64,000 nt of DNA from an uncultured Chlorobiaceae bacterium (GTDB taxonomy: Bacteria; Bacteroidota; Chlorobiia; Chlorobiales; Chlorobiaceae): NCBI GenBank assembly GCA_903820085.1, contig CAIJGA010000021.1:186001-250000 (forward strand), in the 5' to 3' direction. Below, in pieces: positions 37,683 through 45,462 of the stretch. The notes beneath the pieces were generated by a model, which did not search any database, was not told the DNA's origin, and worked only from the letters and a program-made list of their open reading frames with translations. The position numbers were made by a program, and so were the translations under genes. Every line of letters begins with the position of its first letter. Position 1 is the stretch's first letter.

Positions 37683-38414
37683 TTATGAGAGCGGAAAAAA
37701 GTGGCTGAGAGAAGATTGTTGAGCGGCTTCAGACTGTATAAGTTCGAAGGTGAGATTATGGGCTGCAGGGGTAAAAAGGGAGATGACAGCAGCTTCTGCG
37801 ACATCACTTCGATCGATAACTCCTGTTGCAATTCTGTCTCCTGTATCAAAAACCAGCGTATGCATCATTGGCAGGCCATCAATCAGGCCGCCAGGCCGGA
37901 GGATCGTGTAGGAATATCCAGTTTCTGAATAAAGTCTGCGAACCTCATCTTCACCTTCCAGTTTCATGGTAAGTACCTGACCATATTTGTTCATGGGGTG
38001 ATCGGGTTTGGTCACAGCCAGAGAGCTGATGAGAATAAAGCGTTTAATGCCATACTCTTTGGCAAGATTTGCGATTCTGATGACGCCGTCACGATCAATA
38101 GCTGAAGGAGGAGGTGCTTCAGGGTCGGTTACCTTGCCGCCGATTGTGCAGATCACGGCATCAGCATGACATAATGCAGCCTTGATTTCTTCGGGATGCT
38201 CAATTGACCCAATAGTGAGTTTATCGATGATTTCAGGACCGAAAAGCTCAATTGCTTTTACACCCGACCGAACAAAGAGATGGTAATCAATGCCATGGGT
38301 TTGCAAGCGTTTGACCACCCATTCTCCAGTTCTGCCGGTAGCCCCGACAACAAGAACGGTTCCGTTAAATGATGATGTCATGAGTTCGGTGTGCGTTTGA
38401 ATATTGGGCTCCAT
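37683..38414 (-). CDS. NAD(P)-binding atypical SDR
   Basis: 243 aa from the ATG at 38412-38414, which has AAAGGCG six bases upstream. The open frame continues upstream to 38537, but that stretch looks non-coding and overlaps the preceding gene. TVLVVGATGRTGEWVVKRL gives the glycine motif GATGRTG, then DAVICTIGGKVTDPEAPPPS, KRFILISSLAVTKPDHPMNK, SYTILRPGGLIDG, and TGVIDRSDVAEAAVISL. These are features of the SDR_a5/NmrA group also seen in plant and cyanobacterial Ycf39/HCF173-like proteins. Substrate unknown. Its start codon and Shine-Dalgarno lie inside a perfect 22-bp hairpin (see separate entry). The 22-residue tail is Ser/Gln-rich. Confidence 0.78.
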   Translation of the reverse strand: MEPNIQTHTELMTSSFNGTVLVVGATGRTGEWVVKRLQTHGIDYHLFVRSGVKAIELFGPEIIDKLTIGSIEHPEEIKAALCHADAVICTIGGKVTDPEAPPPSAIDRDGVIRIANLAKEYGIKRFILISSLAVTKPDHPMNKYGQVLTMKLEGEDEVRRLYSETGYSYTILRPGGLIDGLPMMHTLVFDTGDRIATGVIDRSDVAEAAVISLFTPAAHNLTFELIQSEAAQQSSLSHFFPLS

Positions 38415-38465
38415 ATCGCCTTTAAAAAATTTATCAGATATGCATTTTTTAAAGGCGATATGGAG
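38409..38465 (-). promoter_or_regulatory. Perfect 22-bp hairpin over the SDR start site
   Basis: Arms 38409-38430 and 38444-38465 are exact reverse complements over 22 bases, with a 13-nt loop. On the minus-strand transcript the 3' arm contains AAAGGCG and the ATG of the SDR gene at 37683-38414, so ribosome access would be blocked when folded. No U-run follows on either strand, so it is not an ordinary terminator. Confidence 0.75.
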
Positions 38466-38511
38466 GCAGGATAGGTTGGCAGCGCAGGGTGCCAAAACCT
38501 TATAAACGTGC

Positions 38512-39090
38512 TTAGTTGAAGAGCGAAAATTTGACATTGCAGACCATGGTCAAGTCAACCAGTGCGTGCAGGAAGATGACGCTTCTGATGTCGCGATACC
38601 AGAAAAAGCTCAGGGCCCAGCTCGATGCAATCAGCATCTGGACCGGCATGAAAAAAGGTTTGTAAAGGCTTGTCTGGACGACATGCTGTGGCAAAATATT
38701 GATCCAAAAGAGGCCATGGATAAGGCCGCTGTATACCATGAAAAAAATAAAACCAGTGATAAAAAGCGTCCAGGAGTTTTGTGTAAAACGTCCTGCAAGA
38801 GAAGTGCCGAGACGAAAAACAGCATAGAACATGAAGGTTTCGGCAATGCCGTTGCCAATGCTGAATACCAGCACAGTCAAGGGATCAAGTGCACGTCCGC
38901 CATCGGTGGTGGAGTGGGAATAGACCCAGGCGTTGATTGCAACAACAATGAGCGAGGCTACCAGCAGGGTGATTCTTCTGGAATCGAATTCGCGGTTGAA
39001 TGCAAGAATATCTTTTTTGAAAAAGATGATACCCACAAGAAAAGCAAAGACCCAGTAGGCATAAATCATCATTGGCACAGACAGTTCCAT
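38512..39090 (-). CDS. Polytopic membrane protein, CPBP/Abi-like
   Basis: 192 aa with about six hydrophobic helices. The arrangement of GIAETFMFYAVFRLG, then YSGLIHGLFW, then SVIFLHALVDLTMV recalls the three motifs of CPBP intramembrane metalloproteases (EExxxR, FxxxH, HxxxN/D). The first motif has A-E rather than E-E, so activity is doubtful. Family members process CAAX-like peptides or bacteriocins, or act as inert homologues. It ends 47 bp before the hairpin of the downstream SDR and starts 21 bp after lipA, so lipA, this gene and perhaps the SDR may be one transcript. Confidence 0.65.
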   Translation of the reverse strand: MELSVPMMIYAYWVFAFLVGIIFFKKDILAFNREFDSRRITLLVASLIVVAINAWVYSHSTTDGGRALDPLTVLVFSIGNGIAETFMFYAVFRLGTSLAGRFTQNSWTLFITGFIFFMVYSGLIHGLFWINILPQHVVQTSLYKPFFMPVQMLIASSWALSFFWYRDIRSVIFLHALVDLTMVCNVKFSLFN

Positions 39091-39111
39091 GATTCAGGGG
39101 TGGTTAACAGG

Positions 39112-39987
39112 TTAACAGATCATTTCAGTGTTACTTGTCAATGCTCCCGCATGATAGGAGCTTCGGACGAAAGGGCCGGATTGGACATGCTGGAAGCCCG
39201 CTGCTTCTGCCATGATCCGGTACCGGTCAAACTCATCCGGCGTTATATAGCGCTCTACTGGCAAATGCAAGGCAGATGGCTGCAGATACTGGCCGATCGT
39301 CACCATGTCGCATCCATGACGGATGAGATCGTCAAGCGAGATTGAAATCTCCTCTGCAGTTTCACCCATACCTACCATCAATCCCGACTTGGTGGTAAGG
39401 CCATGCTGTTGTTTTGCCCGCTGTAACAGTTGGAGTGATGCCGTGTAGTTTGCCTGAGGGCGCACTTTCATGTAAAGGGAGGGCACGGTTTCAATGTTGT
39501 GGTTCAGCACTTCTGGAGCCTCAGTCATGACCAGGTCCAAAGCGCGTTCATTGCTCTGAAAATCGGGAATAAGGCATTCGATCGTTACCGAAGGAGTGAT
39601 GGCTCGGATGGCTCGAATAGTTTCGACCCAGTGCTCGGCACCTCCGTCATGGAGGTCGTCACGGGTGACACTGGTCAGAACGGCATGCTTCAGACGCATG
39701 GATTGAATCGCAAGGGCGATTTTTTCCGGTTCAAGAGGATCGGGAACTGGTGGATTTGCCGCCTTACCAACGGCGCAGAATCTGCAACTCCTTGTGCAGA
39801 CCGTACCGAGCAGGAGAAAGGTTGCCGTACCGCGAGTCCAGCACTCCTGAAGGTTCGGGCACATTGCCGATCGGCATACCGTATGCAGGCTGTGACGGTC
39901 AAGCAGTTGCCGTGTCGCAGCAAACGATGCACCGGAGGTTAACCTTATTTTCAGCCAGTCTGGTTTTTTTCCGGCTCCACGTTCCAT
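39112..39987 (-). CDS. lipA: Lipoyl synthase LipA
   Basis: 291 aa radical SAM enzyme of normal length. The auxiliary cluster motif [13 protein letters not shown] and the radical-SAM motif [11 protein letters not shown] are both present, as are [45 protein letters not shown], quoted as [17 protein letters not shown], and the C-terminal VRSSYHAG with the Ser ligand of the auxiliary cluster. It inserts two sulfurs into protein-bound octanoyl groups, making lipoate for 2-oxoacid dehydrogenase and glycine cleavage proteins. No lipB is in the window. Confidence 0.96.
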   Translation of the reverse strand: MERGAGKKPDWLKIRLTSGASFAATRQLLDRHSLHTVCRSAMCPNLQECWTRGTATFLLLGTVCTRSCRFCAVGKAANPPVPDPLEPEKIALAIQSMRLKHAVLTSVTRDDLHDGGAEHWVETIRAIRAITPSVTIECLIPDFQSNERALDLVMTEAPEVLNHNIETVPSLYMKVRPQANYTASLQLLQRAKQQHGLTTKSGLMVGMGETAEEISISLDDLIRHGCDMVTIGQYLQPSALHLPVERYITPDEFDRYRIMAEAAGFQHVQSGPFVRSSYHAGALTSNTEMIC

Positions 39988-40036
39988 GAGGGTGTACTGC
40001 GAGAAAGTTAATGATTCAAAGGGATCAATATAGCAA

Positions 40037-40074
40037 TAAAAAAGTCCACCATATGCTCTTGAAATGATGGACTT
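40037..40074 (-). terminator. Terminator downstream of the HU gene
   Basis: On the minus strand AAGTCCATCAT pairs with ATGGTGGACTT (one mismatch) and is followed by six T residues, 33 bp after the HU stop codon. Confidence 0.85.
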
Positions 40075-40106
40075 ACATGGGATAATGCAATATCAGAGGG
40101 CCATGA

Positions 40107-40382
40107 TTATGCGCCAACCTCTTCCTTCAAGATTTTCCCGGGTTTAAATTTGACAACTTTCTTTGCGGCTATGGTAATAGTCGCACCGGTCATTGGATTG
40201 CGTCCCTCACGTTCAGCTCTGTCAACAACGGTAAAGGTTCCAAATCCTGTAAGGGGAACATCGACACCATTTTTCAAGGATTCTGAAACAATACTGATAA
40301 AGGCCTTGACAGCTCGATCGGCGTCAACTTTTGTCAGCTTTGCCTGATCGGCGATTTTCTCTACTAAAGCGGTTTTTGACAT
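40107..40382 (-). CDS. hup: DNA-binding protein HU
   Basis: 91 aa histone-like protein of the HU/IHF family, full length. [28 protein letters not shown] is the helical dimer body; [16 protein letters not shown] leads into the DNA-bending arm with [14 protein letters not shown], and [13 protein letters not shown] closes the saddle. The arm RNPMTG is the HU type that intercalates a proline into DNA. Bends and compacts the chromosome. Monocistronic, with its own terminator. Confidence 0.95.
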   Translation of the reverse strand: MSKTALVEKIADQAKLTKVDADRAVKAFISIVSESLKNGVDVPLTGFGTFTVVDRAEREGRNPMTGATITIAAKKVVKFKPGKILKEEVGA

Positions 40383-40953
40383 AGGGCATATAATTTATGT
40401 TGTCGAAGAGAGAGTGTTGATGTACAGGGAAAGTGCAACACCGTAAAAAATTCAAACCACCTATTGTTATGCCAGATGCGGTGTGTTCGGAACTTGTTAG
40501 TCTGATCCGGAAAAAGAATGACTGTAAGGGCAGGGGAGTTTATCCGCTTAGATTATCGTCGTTATCAGTTTATGTTATCGGTTCCTGTCCAGCTTTTTCA
40601 ATAAAGCACAATATTTGCATGTTTCCCAAGCTTATACAATAAATCTACCCTTGACAAGCTGTTTCACTCTTTTTCTGTCGATTCCGGGAACTTCTGCAGG
40701 ATGATGTCCCGGCTTTATTCTGTTGCAAAGGACTATGTATTGAACAAAGTCAATCTTTTGATTTGATTTTTCGGTACGTTTCAAGGAATGATCAACATTC
40801 CCCGTATTTCCAATTATGTCATTAGCTATGATGCTTTATGAATAACAGTTATGATATAATCAATTTTGCCGGACGTTTGCCTTCTCCAACGAAAGAGTAC
40901 ATTTCGAACCTATCAAAAGAGCGCCAGCCGATTACAATCAGCAACGGTATAAC
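40383..40953. other. Intergenic region between divergent HU and histidine kinase genes
   Basis: 571 bp. A 69-codon plus-strand ORF (40433-40642) is not convincing. The region holds an extended -10 element near 40852-40860 for the kinase gene and must hold the HU promoter at its left end. I find no RNA gene, repeat or sigma-54 site here. Confidence 0.5.
40852..40860 (+). promoter_or_regulatory. Extended -10 element for the two-component operon
   Basis: TGATATAAT, a perfect TGn-extended -10, with only a poor -35 in front, as expected for this promoter type. About 90 bp upstream of the kinase ATG. Confidence 0.42.
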
Positions 40954-42993
40954 ATGAAAAAAGAGTACCCGTCAGGGAAATGGCCATTGATGTTTCCATC
41001 AAAATATCTTGCCGGATTGTTTTTTTTTCTGATGGCGATTTTTTTTGGTACGACACTTTTCGAGTATCAGTACCGGAAATCGGAGATTGAGCATATTATG
41101 CGCGAAGAGGCTGCCTTACTTATTCAAGCATTGACCGAAGGCGCTGATAACGCCATCACAGGGTACAACGAAAACCGCTTCCTGCTTACGTCCAGCCTTT
41201 TCAGCCAACTCCACCTTCTTGATCGTATCGATAAAAAGAGTCCCCTTACCTCTGCCGATCTTACTGTCATTGCCGGATCGGGCGGAATCTACCGAATCAA
41301 TATTTTTGACCGTCAAGGCAAAAGGATTGCATTCAATACTCCCCAAGATCATGAGCCCATGGCTCAGCAGTGCGATCCCAAATTGCAGCTGCAGCCGATT
41401 TTTTCCCGCCAAACCGACTCCCTTGTTGTTGGTATCAGGGAGAGTACATCCCGGAGGGGGCCGCGGCTGGTTGTAGCGATTGCCCGGAGTCGGGGCGGTG
41501 CAATTACCGGCAATATTGATGCCTCCCGGCTGATTGATCTCCGCCATCAACTTGGGGTTGGGCACCTTATTCAGCGCGTTGGAGCAGATACGACCGGTAT
41601 CGATTATATCCTCTGGCAGGACACGACCGCCATTCTGGCTGCTACACCAAATATTACAGGGGCCGCGCCTCTTCTTTCAGACACTCTTCTTGCCAGGGCG
41701 CTGTTGCATCGAAAACCGATAACCCGATTGACGACCTTTGACGGGCGGAAGGTTTTTGAAGTCATTAAGCCGTTTATTTATCATGGTACCAATCTCGGGC
41801 TGCTGCGCATAGGTCTTAAAGTCGATCATTTTACTATTGCATTGACCAAACTGCGTACCCGATTTATCATGCTTGCCTTTCTGGTTTGCTTTGGAGGCCT
41901 TGTCATACTCAATCTGGTGATGACCCGCAGGAGCGAGGTCCGCATGGCGCAAGCTTATGAACGTGCACAGGCCTTTTCATCTACCATCCTTGAAAGTATG
42001 GCCGATGCTGTTGTGGCGGTCAATGAGGCTGGCCGCATTACCCTGATAAATGGTGCGGCGGAGAAGCTTTTTGCCCTTTCATCGCTCAATGCGCTTGATA
42101 AAGAGGTAAAGCTTCTGCTGCCTGAATGCGCAGATTTTTTCTCGATCATCATGGATGAACAAAAGTCATCACTCCATAGGGAGTTTGAGTGCACAGCAAG
42201 CGGGAAAAGCCTCTTTCTGTCAGGAAATTTCACGCTCATTACGGGTGCCGACCACCGTATCGAAGGAGCTTTGGGCGTGTTGCGTGATCTGAGCCAGCAA
42301 CGATCAATGCAGCGGGTCATCAATCGCCAGGAAAAACTCAGCGCAATGGGGGAGCTTGCATCAGGAGTTGCCCATGAAATCAGAAACCCTCTCAATGCAA
42401 TAGGAGTTCTTGCCCAACGTCTTGATATGGAGTTCTCACCAACTGCGGATGAGGAGGAATACCGTCAGCTTGTTCGTGCGGTGGTCTCGGAAGTGCATCG
42501 CGTCAATGCCATTATCCAGCGATTTTTGAAATTTGCCCGTCCGCCCCAACTGATCATGGTCAAGAGCAATCTGGATGATTTCATGACCGGCTATCGACCG
42601 ATCCTGCAGGGTGAAGCTGATGCAAAAGGGATCAGATTTACCCTCCATACCGGAAGTGGTGCGACGGTACTCATTGACCGAGAGCAGATGCAGCAAGCGC
42701 TCCTCAACATAGTGCAAAATGGTGTTGAAGCTACTGAATCAGGGGGAGTGATGATTATTTCCCTCTTTTGCCGTTTAGATCATGCGATTATAGAAATTAC
42801 CGATACCGGGAGAGGAATTCCTGAAAATGAGAGAGGCAGGGTATTCAACCTCTATTTCACCACAAAAGAGGATGGAACCGGTATGGGGCTGAGTATCGCC
42901 AACCAGATTATCCAGTCACATGGCGGCATTATCGAGCTTGAGCAGAGAGAGCCCGAAGGCACCTGCTTCAGGATTCTCCTGCCTCTGGCATAA
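40954..42993 (+). CDS. Membrane sensor histidine kinase with PAS domain (NtrB/AtoS type)
   Basis: 679 aa. TM1 at about 22-40 (GLFFFLMAIFFGTTLFEY), a roughly 260-residue extracytoplasmic sensor region, TM2 at about 305-325 (FIMLAFLVCFGGLVILNLVM), then a PAS domain (ILESMADAVVAVNEAGRITLIN), HisKA with the phospho-acceptor in GELASGVAHEIRNPLNAIG, and a complete ATPase with N-box IVQNGVEA, DTGRGIP and DGTGMGLSIANQI. The sensor region has no family motif I recognise. The cognate sigma-54 activator starts 42 bp downstream, so this kinase should control a sigma-54 promoter, and one exists right after the pair. Signal unknown. Confidence 0.93.
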   Translation: MKKEYPSGKWPLMFPSKYLAGLFFFLMAIFFGTTLFEYQYRKSEIEHIMREEAALLIQALTEGADNAITGYNENRFLLTSSLFSQLHLLDRIDKKSPLTSADLTVIAGSGGIYRINIFDRQGKRIAFNTPQDHEPMAQQCDPKLQLQPIFSRQTDSLVVGIRESTSRRGPRLVVAIARSRGGAITGNIDASRLIDLRHQLGVGHLIQRVGADTTGIDYILWQDTTAILAATPNITGAAPLLSDTLLARALLHRKPITRLTTFDGRKVFEVIKPFIYHGTNLGLLRIGLKVDHFTIALTKLRTRFIMLAFLVCFGGLVILNLVMTRRSEVRMAQAYERAQAFSSTILESMADAVVAVNEAGRITLINGAAEKLFALSSLNALDKEVKLLLPECADFFSIIMDEQKSSLHREFECTASGKSLFLSGNFTLITGADHRIEGALGVLRDLSQQRSMQRVINRQEKLSAMGELASGVAHEIRNPLNAIGVLAQRLDMEFSPTADEEEYRQLVRAVVSEVHRVNAIIQRFLKFARPPQLIMVKSNLDDFMTGYRPILQGEADAKGIRFTLHTGSGATVLIDREQMQQALLNIVQNGVEATESGGVMIISLFCRLDHAIIEITDTGRGIPENERGRVFNLYFTTKEDGTGMGLSIANQIIQSHGGIIELEQREPEGTCFRILLPLA

Positions 42994-43035
42994 AGAGTTT
43001 CAGCCATGGTCAACAACTGAAAAGAGGATTGCAAA

Positions 43036-44394
43036 ATGAGTCACACGATTCTGGTCGTTGAAGATGAACCGGTGCAACTTGAGGCTATCTCAGGGTTTTT
43101 AAGCAAACAGGGTTACAAGGTACTGCAATCTTCTCGACCCTTTGATGCGCTTGCTTTGGCAAGGGAGCATGCGGTCGATATTGTGCTGACCGACTTCAAA
43201 ATGCCCGAAATGAGCGGTGTAGAGCTGCTTGAAGCGCTCAAAAAAATGAATCCGGGCATTGAGGTGATCATCATGACCGCCTATGGCAGTGTGGAGTCGG
43301 CGACACAGGCAATGAAACTTGGAGCGGTGGACTATATCACCAAGCCAATTGATCTCCGTCAGCTTCAGCTCATGATCCGCAACACACTTGAACGTAAGCT
43401 GCTTGTCAGCGAAAACCGCCAGCTTCGCCGTCAACTTTCAGAGCGGTTCAGTTTTGAGGGCATTGTTGCGCAATCAACAGCCATGAGCCAGGTGATCAAT
43501 ATTGCCGGGCGGGTAGCCTCCAGCAATGCTCCTGTAATTATTACCGGCGAAACCGGCACAGGCAAGGAGCTTGTTGCCAAAGCGGTTCATTTTGCAGGTT
43601 CCCGCCGTGAGAAGCCCTTTGTGGCTGTTAACTGTGCCGCACTATCCGAAAATCTTCTTGAAAGCGAACTTTTCGGCCACGAAAAAGGAGCCTTTACAGG
43701 AGCTGACCGTCAGCGCAAGGGGCGATTTGAAACAGCGGAAGGCGGGACGCTTTTTCTTGATGAGGTCGGCGAAATTCCGCTCGCCCTGCAGGTAAAACTG
43801 CTCAGGGTTTTGCAGGAAAAATCATTTGAGCGTGTCGGAAGCTCTCACCCTCTGCCGGCAAATGTGCGCATTGTGGCGGCCACCAACCGCGACCTGGAAG
43901 TGATGGTGCGAGAGGGGGATTTCCGTGAAGATCTCTTCTATCGCCTGAATGTTGTTGCCATCCGCCTTCCACCCCTGCGGGAGCGTCGTGAAGATATCCC
44001 GCCGCTTATCGACGCCTTTATCAAGCGCTTTGCCTCCGAAAACAGCAAAAAAATTGCCGGCATTTCAAGGGAGGCTATGGATATGCTTATGAAACACTCC
44101 TATCCCGGCAATGTCCGCGAGCTCGAAAATATCATGCAGCAAGCCATTGTGCTTTGCCGTGGAGAGATGCTTGTGTGTGAGGATCTCCCGTTGAGAGTAC
44201 ATGAACCATTTTTTGAAAAACCCTCTTTTCTTGAAATGGAGGGGACATTTACCCAAAAAGTAGAGGCTTTTGAGAAGTCATTGATTCTTGCCGCATTGAA
44301 AGAGTCTGGCAATGTGCAGACCCGCGCATCTGAAAGGCTGGGAATAGGCGAACGGCACTTGAGATACAAGCTGAAAAAATACGGGTTAAAATAA
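43036..44394 (+). CDS. Sigma-54-dependent response regulator (NtrC/ZraR/AtoC type)
   Basis: 452 aa. Receiver domain (1-120) with acidic pocket E9/D10/E11, phospho-acceptor D53 in [13 protein letters not shown]81 and K103. AAA+ domain (about 140-370) with Walker [14 protein letters not shown], sigma-54 contact loop GAFTGAD, Walker [10 protein letters not shown], and the arginine-finger region [14 protein letters not shown]-terminal Fis-type HTH in [21 protein letters not shown]. It opens sigma-54 promoters when phosphorylated. Its likely target is the promoter at 44551-44566, just behind its own gene, with inverted repeats at 44437-44474 as binding sites. Confidence 0.95.
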   Translation: MSHTILVVEDEPVQLEAISGFLSKQGYKVLQSSRPFDALALAREHAVDIVLTDFKMPEMSGVELLEALKKMNPGIEVIIMTAYGSVESATQAMKLGAVDYITKPIDLRQLQLMIRNTLERKLLVSENRQLRRQLSERFSFEGIVAQSTAMSQVINIAGRVASSNAPVIITGETGTGKELVAKAVHFAGSRREKPFVAVNCAALSENLLESELFGHEKGAFTGADRQRKGRFETAEGGTLFLDEVGEIPLALQVKLLRVLQEKSFERVGSSHPLPANVRIVAATNRDLEVMVREGDFREDLFYRLNVVAIRLPPLRERREDIPPLIDAFIKRFASENSKKIAGISREAMDMLMKHSYPGNVRELENIMQQAIVLCRGEMLVCEDLPLRVHEPFFEKPSFLEMEGTFTQKVEAFEKSLILAALKESGNVQTRASERLGIGERHLRYKLKKYGLK

Positions 44395-44436
44395 TCCCCC
44401 AGCGATACGGTTGTCTGATCACAATGCCGACGATAT

Positions 44437-44474
44437 GGTCGATTCAGCGACCGCTTGGTCGAAAATTGGGCGAC
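44437..44474 (+). promoter_or_regulatory. Paired inverted repeats, candidate activator binding sites
   Basis: GGTCG-N6-CGACC (44437-44452) followed 4 nt later by GGTCG-N9-CGAC (44457-44474). They lie about 80-115 bp upstream of the sigma-54 promoter, the usual distance for upstream activator sites of NtrC-type regulators, and directly after the regulator gene. Confidence 0.55.
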
Positions 44475-44550
44475 TAGCGGTACTGGCAGCTATTTTGAGA
44501 ATCAGAACAACATATTTTATAATCGATGATTACGGATTTAATAATTTTTT

Positions 44551-44566
44551 TGGCACGGTACTTGAT
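44551..44566 (+). promoter_or_regulatory. Sigma-54 promoter
   Basis: TGGCACG-N4-TTGAT: perfect -24 element, exact GG-N10 spacing, and a single deviation in the -12 element (GA for GC). Expected start near 44577, giving a leader of about 40 nt before the ATG at 44619. Confidence 0.72.
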
Positions 44567-44618
44567 TATCTGAATGACGATAGCATAACGGAATGTTGCT
44601 AAAACAGGATGCAAAGCC

Positions 44619-44996
44619 ATGAGTTTTGTCAGAGTATTGATCGTTTTGCTTCTTGCTCTGTACTTGGGCAGTTTTACCTTGGAGGCAATGGCTGAAGAGC
44701 CAGCAAAAATAGGGACTAAGCAGTCAATACTCTCTGCTGAATGCAGGAGAAGCGTGATGCAAAAAAAGGTACAGTTTCTTGATAAAAATGGCGATGGTCT
44801 CAATGATCTTCTTCAGGACAGTGACGGTGATGGTATTCCTGATGGAAGGATCTGTAATGGTTCAGGATATTATGGTGCCGGTCGTGGAGGATTTTACTGG
44901 CAGGGAGGCGGCGGCATGATGAAGAATGGCACAGGAAATAGTGGATCAGGGAGAGGGTATGGCGGTGGATTCCGTCATGGAGGCGGAAGAAGATAG
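44619..44996 (+). CDS. Small secreted protein with calcium-loop motifs and Gly-rich tail
   Basis: 125 aa. Sec signal peptide at 1-24 (VLIVLLLALYLGSFTLEAMA). Residues about 49-74 carry two Asp-rich loops, DKNGDGLND and DSDGDGIPD, of the type found in EF-hand, dockerin and thrombospondin-3 calcium sites. The last 45 residues are Gly/Arg/His-rich (GAGRGGFYWQGGGG; GYGGGFRHGGGRR), probably disordered and able to bind metal or a surface. First gene behind the sigma-54 promoter, so probably made on demand. Function not known; a periplasmic metal/calcium sensor or buffer is inference. Confidence 0.8.
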   Translation: MSFVRVLIVLLLALYLGSFTLEAMAEEPAKIGTKQSILSAECRRSVMQKKVQFLDKNGDGLNDLLQDSDGDGIPDGRICNGSGYYGAGRGGFYWQGGGGMMKNGTGNSGSGRGYGGGFRHGGGRR

Positions 44997-45036
44997 GAAG
45001 AGAAACGGGGTACCAGAAAATTTAAATATTCTCAAA

Positions 45037-45453
45037 ATGAAGCGATTGTTATTGATGACAGGTATGGGTCTGCTGTTCCACACGGCAGCAGAAGCGGCAA
45101 CGAACATGCTGGATGGTCAGGCGATTTTTGACAGGAACTGTACAGTCTGTCATGCAATGAACCCGCCACCAAAATCAGCACCACCGATTATTGGGGTTAT
45201 CTCTCAATATCACAATAAATTTCAGATGAAAGAGGATGGTGTCAATCACCTTGTTGCCTATCTGAAATTACCGAAAAAGCAAAACGCAGTTGAGCCACAA
45301 GCTATTACACGGTTTGGTCTTATGCCTCCTTCACCTCTTTCTTCTGCGGAATTAAGAGCTGTCGCTGGATGGGTCTGGGATCAGTATAACCCGGCCATGG
45401 GTGCCTGTGGTGGTTTCAGGGGTCAGGGCAGAATGAACAAATCCTGTAATTAG
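45037..45453 (+). CDS. Periplasmic monoheme cytochrome c
   Basis: 138 aa. The start at 45037 is chosen because it gives a clean signal peptide (MKRLLLMTGMGLLFHTAAEA); the frame extends upstream only through the previous gene. Class I cytochrome c with heme-binding C35-x-x-C38-H39 (CTVCHAM), an unusual Pro-rich stretch NPPPKSAPPIIG, and GLMPPSPLSSAELRAVAGWVWDQY, whose Met is the likely sixth ligand (quoted: GLMPPSPLSSAELRAVAGWV). Two cysteines in the C-terminal tail (GACGGF, NKSCN) could form a disulfide. Second gene of the sigma-54 operon, followed 9 bp later by a DUF4405 membrane protein that is a possible redox partner. Confidence 0.85.
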   Translation: MKRLLLMTGMGLLFHTAAEAATNMLDGQAIFDRNCTVCHAMNPPPKSAPPIIGVISQYHNKFQMKEDGVNHLVAYLKLPKKQNAVEPQAITRFGLMPPSPLSSAELRAVAGWVWDQYNPAMGACGGFRGQGRMNKSCN

Positions 45454-45462
45454 GGGACTACA

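Noticed and set aside
38409-38465. The 22-bp hairpin as a rho-independent terminator
   Set aside because: No T-run follows the stem on either strand.
38415-38537. N-terminal extension of the SDR at 37683-38414
   Set aside because: The added 41 residues run through the perfect hairpin and overlap the preceding gene; the Rossmann motif and Shine-Dalgarno support the ATG at 38414.
40433-40642. 69-codon ORF between HU and the histidine kinase
   Set aside because: No Shine-Dalgarno, no family and composition like intergenic DNA.
44926-45036. Upstream extension of the cytochrome c ORF overlapping the Gly-rich protein
   Set aside because: It would place a polar stretch before the signal peptide; the ATG at 45037 starts directly with the signal sequence.
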